Part shown: positions 1-7,257 of the stretch, one piece after another | How positions within the stretch are numbered: position 1 is the stretch's first letter | Layout of the letters: every line of letters starts with the position of its first letter | Assembly: GCF_041245805.1 (NCBI RefSeq) | Contig: NZ_CP162490.1 | Span: forward strand, 62,001 to 126,000 | Origin: Xanthomonas sp. DAR 34887 | Lineage (GTDB): Bacteria > Pseudomonadota > Gammaproteobacteria > Xanthomonadales > Xanthomonadaceae | DNA: 64,000 nucleotides | Direction of reading: 5' to 3' | Program-made: the position numbers and the translations under genes | Notes under the pieces: model-generated | What the model was told of the DNA's origin: nothing | The model's input: the letters and a program-made list of their open reading frames with translations, nothing else | Databases searched by the model: none

Positions 1-56
1 ACAATTCGTCCAAACCAATGCCGTTTTCCGGCATGGCTCAATTCAGGCGCTAGGCC
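1..56. other. Partial integron attC recombination site
   Basis: The window opens inside an attC-like site. A palindromic core (AATGCCG, TTTTC loop, CGGCATGG) is followed by CAATTCAGGCGCTAGGC, which resembles the right-hand attC consensus GTTRRRY. The same AATTCAGGCG block recurs in the two sites near 1040 and 1680. The left-hand RYYYAAC box lies mostly before the window. It marks the boundary in front of the cassette carrying the gene at 62. Confidence 0.6.
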
Positions 57-61
57 TCCGA

Positions 62-649
62 ATGACGACTTACTCCGACCGCTGGGAGCGCTTCCTAGAT
101 CCAGATGTTGTTAGGCCGTCACTGTTCCTCGCGGCCATGTTCATCACAACGTTCGAGATCCTCAAGGACTCGATCGTTGACCGCATCCGCGACTTCTACT
201 CGATTGGCTTCGGCCCAGACGGGGCGACCGTCTCACCGGGGTACCAGCGTGAGGTTCTGAGCCGCAACAAGAGTCCTATCTACGCATCGCTTGGCTGGCT
301 TCAAGAGCACGAAGCCATCACGTCAGAAGACGTAGCGATCTACGAAGCAATGAAGGCAACACGCAACTTGCTTGCGCACCAGCTTTTCTCCGTGGTGACT
401 GGGCAAGTCGAGTCCAACCACTCGCAGCAGTTCGATCAACTTGTTGGACTATTGCGCAAGATCGAAGTGTGGTGGGTAGTCAACATTGAGGTTCCAACAA
501 ACCCCGACTACGATGGCCAAGACATAGACGAAGCAGGCATCGTTCCGGGACCGGTTCTCTCACTCCAAATGCTTATCCAGGTAGCATCGGGCAGCACGGA
601 ACTCCTTGAACACTGGCGCAAGATGGGCAATCGCGCGGCGGGGGCCTAG
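62..649 (+). CDS. Cassette-borne hypothetical protein with a HEPN-like motif
   Basis: A 195-residue soluble protein starting five bases after an attC-like site, the usual place for an integron cassette ORF. It is mostly helical by composition. Residues 101-106 read RNLLAH, the R-x4-H signature of HEPN domains, which are often RNases or partners of nucleotidyltransferases in conflict systems. No nucleotidyltransferase is beside it. Base composition (about 54% GC) is lower than the chromosomal background, in keeping with cassette origin. The HEPN link rests on one short motif and is an inference; the specific function is unknown. Confidence 0.6.
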   Translation: MTTYSDRWERFLDPDVVRPSLFLAAMFITTFEILKDSIVDRIRDFYSIGFGPDGATVSPGYQREVLSRNKSPIYASLGWLQEHEAITSEDVAIYEAMKATRNLLAHQLFSVVTGQVESNHSQQFDQLVGLLRKIEVWWVVNIEVPTNPDYDGQDIDEAGIVPGPVLSLQMLIQVASGSTELLEHWRKMGNRAAGA

Positions 650-681
650 CCCGTCGGTCGAGGCGACACCCAACGAGTACT

Positions 682-722
682 GGGGTCAGAGTGCACTTTC
701 TTAGAAATGCACTCTGACCCCC
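682..722. repeat. GGGGTCAG inverted repeat (REP-like hairpin)
   Basis: GGGGTCAGAGTGCACTTT and AAATGCACTCTGACCCC form a nearly perfect hairpin of about 40 bp. Related copies or half-copies occur at 1697, 2380-2435, 5334 and 8099. It lies where the attC closing the first cassette would be expected. Confidence 0.7.
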
Positions 723-744
723 ATTCTCCAAGAGTCTCTAGACC

Positions 745-999
745 ATGTATCAGTATCAGCGGCTCATGCGGCGACGCGGTTCCAATACCTACTCAGACAA
801 CGAGCGTCGCCAGCTTCTTGAGCTTCTTGAGACTGCTCCTGGGGTGGCGGGCGTTACTCTCATTGAGAGACATCCCCGGGGCGGTTACCGCGTAAAATTC
901 GAGTTGTCACGTGACTCAATTGATGCGTCGTCTCACTACTTGATGAGCATGATTGGATGTCAGTGGTGTAATCGACGGGCTGACTGGCACGCGGCCTAA
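745..999 (+). CDS. Small hypothetical protein of an integron cassette
   Basis: An 84-residue basic protein ending six bases inside the attC site that follows, the typical compact arrangement of a gene cassette. It begins with several Arg/Lys and has a beta-rich middle (GVTLIERHPRGGYRVKFEL). There is no signal peptide or membrane segment, and a CQWC pair sits near the C-terminus. I do not recognise the family. The start ATG has no strong ribosome binding site, so the exact N-terminus is uncertain. Confidence 0.5.
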   Translation: MYQYQRLMRRRGSNTYSDNERRQLLELLETAPGVAGVTLIERHPRGGYRVKFELSRDSIDASSHYLMSMIGCQWCNRRADWHAA

Positions 1000-1053
1000 C
1001 AATTCATTCAAGCCGAACCCGCTTCGCGGGTCGGCTTAATTCAGGCGTCAGGA
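994..1053. other. Integron attC site
   Basis: GCCTAAC at the left fits RYYYAAC. The arms AAGCCGAACCCGC and GCGGGTCGGCTT pair around TTCG with one unpaired base, the extrahelical-base hallmark of attC. The right box GTCAGGA is close to GTTRRRY. It separates the cassettes carrying the genes at 745 and 1062. Confidence 0.8.
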
Positions 1054-1061
1054 CACTGCGG

Positions 1062-1640
1062 ATGATTCTTTACCATTTCACTAGGCACCAGAATGTAGCA
1101 TCTATACAAAAACTTGGAATTTATCCAGGGAAATTTCCTGGTAGCGAACTTGCGGCTTTTCAGTTGGTCTCTTTGACGTCCCGATTGAGCCCACTTGGAC
1201 ATGGCTTATTTCGCGGAGAGACAATTCATGAAGGCACCAGAGCCTTTGATGTGCTTTCTGGAATATTTCGACAGCTCGTAGTTGGCATTCCACCTAATCG
1301 ATCCATGAAGATGTTCGACCAAACTGAGGTGGCGATTGAGATTGAGATACCCTTGCCAGATCATAATTTGTGGGGGCTTTGGTACTTTGCCAGTCAGTTT
1401 ATTTTGCCTCTAAAATCGACTGAACAGGATCTCTTTATCGCGGCCTCGCTTGCGTCGGCTGACTTTCCTTGCAATGACGCTTGTAACGCTACGCTTGATG
1501 CCCGAACCATCTTCTATCGACCACTTGTTCGAGCCGGTCTAATCAACAATAGGGGGTGGCACTTCTACAACGGCGCAGTGTCGCCTGCACTGATTAATCG
1601 TGTACTGTATCGCCAATCCGACGGGTCGTACGCGCCCTAA
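1062..1640 (+). CDS. Cassette-borne hypothetical protein, possible ADP-ribosyltransferase-like fold
   Basis: A 192-residue protein filling the last recognisable integron cassette, between two attC sites. The N-terminus (ILYHFTRHQNVASIQKLGI, followed by a VSLTS block) resembles the opening of DarT-like and other ART-fold proteins, where Y/H-F-T and a downstream S-x-T/S help bind NAD. I see no full catalytic signature, so this is only a fold-level suggestion. Composition is AT-richer than the chromosome. No adjacent macrodomain antitoxin is visible. It could equally be an unrelated cassette protein. Confidence 0.6.
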   Translation: MILYHFTRHQNVASIQKLGIYPGKFPGSELAAFQLVSLTSRLSPLGHGLFRGETIHEGTRAFDVLSGIFRQLVVGIPPNRSMKMFDQTEVAIEIEIPLPDHNLWGLWYFASQFILPLKSTEQDLFIAASLASADFPCNDACNATLDARTIFYRPLVRAGLINNRGWHFYNGAVSPALINRVLYRQSDGSYAP

Positions 1641-1693
1641 AAATTCATTCAAGCCGAATCCGCTTCGCGGCTCGGCTTAATTCAGGCAATAGT
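1634..1693. other. Terminal integron attC site (degenerate ends)
   Basis: Left box GCCCTAA, arms AAGCCGAATCCGC and GCGGCTCGGCTT around TTCG, then AATTCAGGC as in the site at 994. The right box CAATAGT departs from GTTRRRY. No further attC is seen downstream, so this is probably the distal end of the array. Confidence 0.75.
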
Positions 1694-1781
1694 AACGGGG
1701 TCAGGTTAACTTATATTTCTGCGCGGATGCTCTTTCCCGCTTGACATTCGGGGACGCCAGTAGCAATCTCTTCCCTAAGGA

Positions 1782-1975
1782 GCGTAGAAACTCCTCTAAC
1801 AGCGGCACCCACCTCCGACAAACCGGTGGTTTTTTTGTGCCTGATCCTCAGGCACAACCGACGCGATGCCTACGCCGGGAGGGCGGCTAATACAACACCC
1901 TTCGAGGAAATACGCCCGCCGTCTGTTAGCGGTTTCTAACCTCCCGACATCCCGTCGCCGGTCGGCGGCGGTTTT
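1782..1975 (+). ncRNA. Structured leader upstream of symE, candidate C4-like antisense RNA (copy 1)
   Basis: About 200 noncoding bases before the SymE gene contain ordered hairpins: CCACC...GGTGG followed by seven T (terminator-like), GTGCCTGA/TCAGGCAC, and a long arm in which GGGAGGGCGG can pair with CCCGCC and with CTAACCTCCC. The ACCTCC segments could also pair with the symE ribosome binding site AAGGAGGG. The same structure, with mostly changed bases in loops, recurs at 4556. The layout resembles phage C4 antisense RNAs (terminator after GATAAAC-like loop, then a CCTGA/TCAGG hairpin). The family assignment is an inference. Confidence 0.45.
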
Positions 1976-1999
1976 CTGGCCGTCAAGGAGGGCTTCGCC

Positions 2000-2350
2000 A
2001 TGCATCAATCGTCATCCCGTCCCGCCCCTGCGCGCAAGCGTGCCACGCGCAAGGCAACCTGCTGCCCGAACTGGACCATCGTCGAGTCCGAGCTCATTCC
2101 CATGCTGACGCCCGAACAGATCGCTGCGGCCGACGCCGCCGATCTCGCCCGCCAGCAACGCGCCCCGCGCCGCACACGCCCGCCGCAGCACTGCACCGTC
2201 GGCTGCGGCCATGCCGCCAACGGCAAGCGCATGCCCGCGTTGCGCCTGGCCGGCCGCTGGATGGAGGAACTGGGCTTCGCCATCGGCAAGAAGTTGCACG
2301 TCCGAGTGCGCGACGGCGAACTGGTGGTGAGCCTGCCCACCGAGGAATGA
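2000..2350 (+). CDS. SymE-family type I toxin (copy 1)
   Basis: A 116-residue protein. Residues 77-112 (KRMPALRLAGRWMEELGF, then HVRVRDGELVVSL) match the SymE toxin domain, an AbrB-like fold that acts as an RNA-targeting toxin in enterobacteria and is normally held down by the antisense RNA SymR. The basic N-terminal half with the CTVGCG pair is an extension beyond the usual SymE length. A good ribosome binding site (AAGGAGGG) precedes the ATG by 8 bases. The gene and its leader are repeated at 4556-5122 (about 90% identical by eye) and decayed at 6012-6150. Whether it is still toxic here is not known. Confidence 0.8.
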   Translation: MHQSSSRPAPARKRATRKATCCPNWTIVESELIPMLTPEQIAAADAADLARQQRAPRRTRPPQHCTVGCGHAANGKRMPALRLAGRWMEELGFAIGKKLHVRVRDGELVVSLPTEE

Positions 2351-2379
2351 CGCGGGCGTCCTGCACCTGCTGAATAAAT

Positions 2380-2435
2380 GGAGTCAGAGTACACTTTGCC
2401 CGTGTACCGGCACTCTAGAAGTGTACTCTGACCCC
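2380..2435. repeat. Inverted repeat of the GGGGTCAG family
   Basis: GAGTCAGAGTACACTTT and AGTGTACTCTGACCCC face each other across about 24 bases. It is a diverged copy of the hairpin at 682-722 and separates the first SymE gene from the low-GC module. Confidence 0.65.
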
Positions 2436-2459
2436 AGTTCTTAATGAATTACGGACGTG

Positions 2460-3485
2460 ATGATTAGCAAGGGTTTTCGATCACTTGGGTGTTTTGGAAC
2501 ATCATTTCTGCTCCAGATGGCGTTTATGGCAATGCATATGGATGTTGCCGTGGCGGCGGAAAAGCTGAGAAATTCGGTGCCATCTCATGACCAAGCTGAC
2601 GAGATTGCAACTCTCATTGCACTCTTGGCAACACCTAACGATAAAATCGACTTAGCAAAGGCAAAGATCACCATTGATCGACTCATCGACCCAACTATCA
2701 ATTCCGAAGAAGTTTTAAATCGAATAGATGCTCTTGCGCAAAGAATAAAATACCGCTTTCCAATAGGAGCTACCAGTCAAGAAAAATTGGAATTGCTGGT
2801 CTCATCCTTGGCAACGCCCGGCCCGTGGAATGACTACAAACCTTTCGCCTACGATCTTGATGACCCGTATGGTAGAAATATTAAGAACAAACTAATATCA
2901 ACCTATCTTGATACGCGCAAAGGAAATTGCGTATCGATGCCTGTATTGTTGGTAATATTAGGGCAAAAACTAGGCGTCGATATTAGTCTCGCCACTGCGC
3001 CCGAACATGTCTTGGCAAAATTTAAAAGTGATCAAGGCCAATGGATCAACATTGAGGCGACGAGTTTTGGAACGAAAAGCGATATGAGCTACCAAAAAGA
3101 TATGGGCATATCGCCAAAAGCCTTGAATAACCACGTCTACTTGCGCCCTCTCAATAGACGAGAATCGATTGGCGTAATGATGGGAACTCTCATGGAATTT
3201 TATGGGCGCAACGGTCAGCAACATAAGCGGATTGATATTTCAATGCTGGCTTTGAAGGTCAACCCCAAAGATACCTTAGCGATGCTGCAGGCAGGGAACG
3301 CTTATTACAAGCTCATGATGCAAGCAAAATCCGCCGCGCCTGATGAAAAGCTTGCAGCATTGAGGGAAAAAAATGTAATGTGGTTCCACAAGGCTGAGGC
3401 GCTAGGATGGGTTGAGCCTACTTCCGCCCAAGATGCTAGCTACATAGAAACCATTAAACGGACGAAATTAGGCGCAAAGGATTAA
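2460..3485 (+). CDS. Exported transglutaminase-like protein
   Basis: A 341-residue protein with a signal peptide (hydrophobic run about residues 10-32, ending AVAA). Residues 145-200 carry the transglutaminase-like papain-fold core: KGNCVSMP (Cys157), APEHVLAKF (His183) and WINIEATS for the third catalytic position. A helical C-terminal part follows with TPR-like character (residues 240-320). Proteins of this kind are periplasmic or envelope cysteine peptidases/transglutaminases. A GTG at 2457 is an alternative start one codon earlier. Base use is clearly AT-richer than neighbours, and only 5 bases separate it from the Rhs-tip gene, so it belongs to the same acquired module. Confidence 0.75.
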   Translation: MISKGFRSLGCFGTSFLLQMAFMAMHMDVAVAAEKLRNSVPSHDQADEIATLIALLATPNDKIDLAKAKITIDRLIDPTINSEEVLNRIDALAQRIKYRFPIGATSQEKLELLVSSLATPGPWNDYKPFAYDLDDPYGRNIKNKLISTYLDTRKGNCVSMPVLLVILGQKLGVDISLATAPEHVLAKFKSDQGQWINIEATSFGTKSDMSYQKDMGISPKALNNHVYLRPLNRRESIGVMMGTLMEFYGRNGQQHKRIDISMLALKVNPKDTLAMLQAGNAYYKLMMQAKSAAPDEKLAALREKNVMWFHKAEALGWVEPTSAQDASYIETIKRTKLGAKD

Positions 3486-3490
3486 AAATT

Positions 3491-4084
3491 ATGATCAAGC
3501 CAGTGTTCTTGTTTACTGTCTTGTTTGTTCTTGTGGCCGGCAGCGGGCATGCTGACGCCCGCTATGTGCAATCTGATCCGATAGGACAGGTGGGCGGGGT
3601 TAACACATATGCTTATGTCGACGGGAACCCTTTAGATTTTGCAGATTCGTTGGGGCTAGATCGACAAATTATCTTCTGGAACCCGCTTCCAAATCCAGGG
3701 TCAATGTTTGGACATGTGTCGTCAGTTGGCGGTAATGGCCAAAACTATTCTTTCGGCGAACTTGGGTGGGATACAACTTATCCAACTGCGGATAAATACA
3801 TACAACGACAAACACAAAAGGTAGGCCGAGGCGGCCTGGGCGTTATGATTGAAATGAACCCTAAACAGGACGCGAAATTTGATGCTTGCATGGCGGGTGA
3901 AAAAAGTAACCCGACAATGGGCTCTTACAAGTTGCCCAGCAACAACTGCACAACGGCGGCACAGGCCTGTTTGGTCCAAGCCGGCGTGCCTGTCCCCATG
4001 TCCATGAGCCCAGCACAGCTTCAAGAAAATCTTTTTGATGCCAATCTTGTGAAGTCTATTATTCACTACAGGCCTGGCCCATGA
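3491..4084 (+). CDS. Orphan Rhs C-terminal tip with a signal peptide, probable papain-like toxin
   Basis: A 197-residue protein. Residues 1-23 form a signal peptide. Residues 24-56 (RYVQSDPIGQVGGVNTYAYV...NPLDFADSLGL) are the hallmark Rhs repeat-associated core that precedes toxin tips, here cut off from any long Rhs shell. The remaining domain has GHVSSVGG (His75) before NNCTTAAQ (Cys153), the His-then-Cys order of circularly permuted NlpC/P60 (LRAT-like) papain folds. I infer a toxin or lipid/peptide hydrolase acting outside the cytoplasm. Its stop overlaps the start of the next gene (ATGA), as in toxin-immunity pairs. Low GC marks transfer. Confidence 0.7.
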   Translation: MIKPVFLFTVLFVLVAGSGHADARYVQSDPIGQVGGVNTYAYVDGNPLDFADSLGLDRQIIFWNPLPNPGSMFGHVSSVGGNGQNYSFGELGWDTTYPTADKYIQRQTQKVGRGGLGVMIEMNPKQDAKFDACMAGEKSNPTMGSYKLPSNNCTTAAQACLVQAGVPVPMSMSPAQLQENLFDANLVKSIIHYRPGP

Positions 4085-4446
4085 AAATCTCTAGCATTCT
4101 GATGTTTGGGTTAACCACATTTTTCCTGGGTACATGGATCACTCTGGCGTCGGTGAGCTTTTCAGCCAAGACACTGACTACTACCCCTATTTATCAAGAC
4201 ATATCCGCGCAAAATATCGTTGCGCAAATGCCGCCTTCGACAAGGCTTGATATCATTCATTGCTTTGATACAGGCAGTGATTTTTTTTACGCAGTCAAGT
4301 CCGATACGGGAGCTGAGGGATATGTTTATGAGTTGAGCATGAATTACAAAAGATCTTGGCACATGCCCAGCTTTCGCAAGCTTTTCAGTAATCCAATTGC
4401 TAACATTTCATGCCTGACAATGACGAAAAATTGGGATGTCAATTAG
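4081..4446 (+). CDS. Membrane-anchored SH3-like protein, probable immunity protein
   Basis: A 121-residue protein with an N-terminal membrane segment or signal peptide (residues 5-28) and a small beta-rich domain (TTTPIYQDI..., TGAEGYVYELSM) that looks like a bacterial SH3 fold. The ATG overlaps the stop of the Rhs-tip gene by four bases, so translation is probably coupled. Position, size and envelope location fit an immunity protein for the exported toxin. No family match is certain; the immunity role is inferred from context only. Confidence 0.6.
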   Translation: MKISSILMFGLTTFFLGTWITLASVSFSAKTLTTTPIYQDISAQNIVAQMPPSTRLDIIHCFDTGSDFFYAVKSDTGAEGYVYELSMNYKRSWHMPSFRKLFSNPIANISCLTMTKNWDVN

Positions 4447-4555
4447 AATGGCGACAGGGCCGATAATGGATTAATTTTTACTCTGGCGAAAATTTCAATC
4501 CTAACTATTTCAGTCGCTTGACATCCCAAGCAAGTAGCGGAATTTCAAGTTAAAG

Positions 4556-4750
4556 AATGTAGAAGCTCCTCAGACAGCGGTAACGACCTTCGATAAACGG
4601 GTGGGTTTTTGTGCCTGATCCTCAGGCACAACCGACGCGATGCCTGCGTCGAGAGGGTGGCTAATACAACGTCCTTCGAGGAAATACGCCCGCCGCGTTA
4701 GCAGTTTCTAACCTCCTGATATCCCGTCGTCGCTTGGCAGCGGGTTTCTG
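4556..4750 (+). ncRNA. Structured leader upstream of symE, candidate C4-like antisense RNA (copy 2)
   Basis: Second copy of the leader at 1782. It has CGATAAAC, a GT-rich terminator-like segment with five T, the GTGCCTGA/TCAGGCAC hairpin, and GGTGGCTAATACAAC paired to CGCCCGCC...GTTAGC. ACCTCC can pair with the AGGAGGG ribosome binding site downstream. Differences from copy 1 concentrate in the first 60 bases. Classified by structure only. Confidence 0.45.
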
Positions 4751-4771
4751 GCCGTCAAGGAGGGCTTCGCC

Positions 4772-5122
4772 ATGCATCCACCGTCATCCCGTCCCGCCCC
4801 GGCGCGCAAGCGTGCAACGCGGCAGGCAACCTGCTGCCCGAACTGGACCATCGTCGAGTCCGAGCTCATCCCCATGCTGACGCCCGAACAGATCGCCGCG
4901 GCCGACGCCGCCGATCTCGCCCGCCAGCAACGCGCCCCGCGCCGCACGCGCCCGCCGCAGCACTGCACCGTCGGCTGCGGCCATGCCGCCAACGGCAAGC
5001 GTATGCCCGCGGTGCGCCTGGCCGGCCGCTGGATGGAGGAACTAGGCTTCGCCATCGGCAAGAAGCTGCACGTGCGCGTACGCGACGGCGAACTCGTGGT
5101 GAGCTTGGCCGCCGAGGACTGA
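4772..5122 (+). CDS. SymE-family type I toxin (copy 2)
   Basis: A 116-residue paralogue of the SymE protein at 2000, with the same SymE domain (KRMPAVRLAGRWMEELGF ... GELVVSL) and the same basic extension, differing at only about ten residues. It shares the AAGGAGGG ribosome binding site. With its leader it forms a 570-base direct repeat with 1782-2350, and the two copies flank the Rhs-tip module. Both copies are open, so neither is obviously inactivated. Expression is probably limited by the structured leader. Confidence 0.8.
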   Translation: MHPPSSRPAPARKRATRQATCCPNWTIVESELIPMLTPEQIAAADAADLARQQRAPRRTRPPQHCTVGCGHAANGKRMPAVRLAGRWMEELGFAIGKKLHVRVRDGELVVSLAAED

Positions 5123-5253
5123 CGCGGCCATGTTGCATCCGCGGCACCGTCGCTCGGCCCGCCGCGCCTGTGGCCGCGGCGTGGGCGGGAGCGCATCGCC
5201 GCGCGTCTGGCGCAAGCGGTAGACTTCTTCCCACGTCGAACACTGTGGCTGAG

Positions 5254-5320
5254 ATGACCGAAGAGAATCCTACCAAGCTCCATCAACGCTGCCTGTAGCT
5301 ACCCCGACACATCGGCGCTG
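5254..5320 (+). pseudogene. Remnant of the 5' end of an NPYQAP-type membrane protein gene
   Basis: ATGACCGAAGAGAATCCTAC and the next 50 bases match the start of the intact gene at 6278, but one T is missing after six codons and an early stop follows. The upstream 100 bases are also related to 6160-6277. This shows that the unit symE plus NPYQAP gene was duplicated and one copy decayed. Confidence 0.6.
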
Positions 5321-5418
5321 ATGTCGACAAACAGGGGTCAAAGCGCGTCCTCTAGTGCAATACCTTTGAACGTTTACTCCCGAACCCAGTTTCTACCCAC
5401 CCTGGTTAGCCCTTGCGT

Positions 5419-5955
5419 ATGCTCCTTCATGACTACAACGGGAAAGGCATGTGGAGCGTTGAGGCCGTTCAGGAGCGCTACCTAAAGCATTGCGCGCGTC
5501 TGTGTGTTCAGACGCCTCGGGCGCTTGAACCAACGGTCTACAAACGGCCTGGGACGACATGGATCTATCCGGTCATGGACCCCGTCATAGAGGGCATCGT
5601 GGCTGGAGATCCGGCCTGTGCTTTGCTCGGTGTCGAATTCATAGAGCAAGACAGCACATTTCCATTTGGGCGGGTGCTCAAGAGCAACGCCGCGCGGGCG
5701 CTAAGACGTACTGAGCTGTCGCCGGTGCTCAAGACCCGCATTAGGCATCGGGTAGCGTCCATGCTGGCTGCAGGCAACACGCCACGGGAGTTCAAGGAGT
5801 ACGCCCGCCTGCTACGCAAAGTCGGCTTTGAGGAAATTTGGCCAAAAATGGCAGCCGCAGCACCTGTAGGTAACAAGTACGCTATGCGTTACTTCACATA
5901 TTTTCGTGCCATCCAAGAGCGGTCCTCCAACGAAGTGATCGCTGAAAAAACTTGA
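5419..5955 (+). CDS. Hypothetical protein
   Basis: A soluble protein of about 178 residues, basic, helical in its C-terminal half (residues 95-165), with no signal peptide or membrane segment. It sits between the second SymE gene and the decayed third SymE copy, in the slot equivalent to that of the Rhs-tip module, so it may be another exchangeable accessory gene. The start could also be the TTG at 5413. Neither start has a strong ribosome binding site. An inverted repeat GAGGAACT/AGTTCCTC follows at 5955-5987. I do not recognise the family. Confidence 0.55.
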   Translation: MLLHDYNGKGMWSVEAVQERYLKHCARLCVQTPRALEPTVYKRPGTTWIYPVMDPVIEGIVAGDPACALLGVEFIEQDSTFPFGRVLKSNAARALRRTELSPVLKTRIRHRVASMLAAGNTPREFKEYARLLRKVGFEEIWPKMAAAAPVGNKYAMRYFTYFRAIQERSSNEVIAEKT

Positions 5956-6011
5956 GGAACTGAGGGGATAGACGGTAGTTCCTCTCTCAACCGATGTCCA
6001 AAAATGGAAGA

Positions 6012-6150
6012 GGCGGCACCGACGGCAAGCGCATGCCAGCGCTGGGCCTGGTCGGCCGCTGGATGGGGGGAACTGGGCTTCGCCATCGGCAAAAAGTTGC
6101 ACGCGCGCGCGCGACGGTGAACCGGTGGTAAGCCTGACCGCCGAGAAACG
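6012..6150 (+). pseudogene. Decayed third copy of the SymE gene
   Basis: The segment GGCAAGCGCATGCCAGCGCT onwards matches the last 45 codons of the two intact SymE genes. An extra G in the GGATGGGGGG run and a lost base in GCGCGCGCGACGG shift the frame, and the stop region has become AACGATG. The 5' two thirds and the leader are missing. Confidence 0.75.
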
Positions 6151-6277
6151 ATGCGGCCTCCTACACCTGCTGCGCTGCCGATCAGTCCGCCACGCCGGCG
6201 GCCGCGGCCCACGCTTCGCAGCGCGGATCGTTCAAGCGTTAGACTCCTTCCCCAGGCGTAGACCCCTTGTGGCTCCA

Positions 6278-6631
6278 ATGACCGAAGAGAATCCTTACCA
6301 AGCGCCAGCAACACGCTCTGCCGCTACCCCAGCAGATCGGCGCTGGCGGATCGCGGTACTTCCTTTCGTGTGCATTCAGGCGCTGCTGGCGGCGCTATAT
6401 GCACCGATCGCCCTCGAGAAGTTCCGCAATGGCGAAATCAGCGCAATCGACCTCTTGCTCTGGTTGTTGGCCAACGTCGCCCTGGTGTTTGGTGGGTTTC
6501 GTCTTCTGCGCAACCCCAGGAAGGCCAGCTATCTCTTCGCCACCTCGTCATTGCTGGCAGTTGCCGCTTACCTGCAATGGCGCCCGCGTTTTGTCCTCAT
6601 TGGGCTGGTCATCGCCGTGTTGCCAGCCTGA
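6278..6631 (+). CDS. Small membrane protein with an NPYQAP N-terminus
   Basis: A 117-residue protein beginning MTEENPYQAP, a short N-terminal motif common to many small Xanthomonadaceae membrane proteins. Three to four membrane segments follow (about residues 25-42, 57-75, 84-98, 103-116). I chose the ATG at 6278 because the matching remnant at 5254 starts at the same place; an open frame extends upstream without a ribosome binding site. The function is unknown. Confidence 0.65.
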   Translation: MTEENPYQAPATRSAATPADRRWRIAVLPFVCIQALLAALYAPIALEKFRNGEISAIDLLLWLLANVALVFGGFRLLRNPRKASYLFATSSLLAVAAYLQWRPRFVLIGLVIAVLPA

Positions 6632-6722
6632 TAAGCCTCGTGTCTTCCTATCGATTGGCAAAGATCTAACCGCCCGGTCAGGCCCAAACCGCTTCGTACG
6701 CCGGACAACCAGGGTGACGTAC

Positions 6723-7193
6723 ATGCCGCGTATCGTTGTTACTTCAATCAGGATCCTGGCGGTCTTCGCTGCGGCGCTGGCAGCCAGTCCCGTGCAGTCG
6801 ACATCGCTTGACTGGCGAACGATCGCATTCAAGCAAGGGCATCCGCTTGAGGGGGAGAGCCTTGAGCAATCATTGGATAACTCGGCTAAAAGTCAAACCG
6901 AGAACTTACGGGTGAACGTCTCGATCTTGAGAGAGTATCCAAATGTTCCCTACGACCTGATGGGCAGAGCAAGCGAGCTCGAGTGTAGTCCTGCATCCTG
7001 CATGGCGTTATCGGGGCGTCGCGCTCAACTTGTGTATGACTATCTTCTGGAGCAGGGAATTCCCGCTTGCCAGATCAAGTCAGTCATAGCAGCCGGTACC
7101 AACAGCCCGATCGCACTGCCTAGCGAGGATGCGTCATATGACAGGCGCGTAGAACTGCTGGTGACTCGCGGCGAGTCCTGCGGATTGCCATGA
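6723..7193 (+). CDS. Exported OmpA-like domain protein
   Basis: A 156-residue protein with a signal peptide (hydrophobic residues 5-22, ASPVQS). The C-terminal half contains an OmpA/MotB-type fold: LSGRRAQLVYDYLLEQGIP followed by YDRRVELLV, the usual SxxRAxxVxxYLxxxGI and NRRVE blocks. Such domains bind peptidoglycan in the periplasm. Cysteines in ELECSPASC and SCGLP may form a disulphide. The gene stands alone, with no obvious partner. The ATG at 6723 is chosen because the signal peptide begins there; the frame is open further upstream. Confidence 0.65.
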   Translation: MPRIVVTSIRILAVFAAALAASPVQSTSLDWRTIAFKQGHPLEGESLEQSLDNSAKSQTENLRVNVSILREYPNVPYDLMGRASELECSPASCMALSGRRAQLVYDYLLEQGIPACQIKSVIAAGTNSPIALPSEDASYDRRVELLVTRGESCGLP

Positions 7194-7257
7194 AACCCGG
7201 GGAAGATGGGCTTATTATGTTAGTATGTAGTGATATAGGAGATCATGGAGTTCCAAG

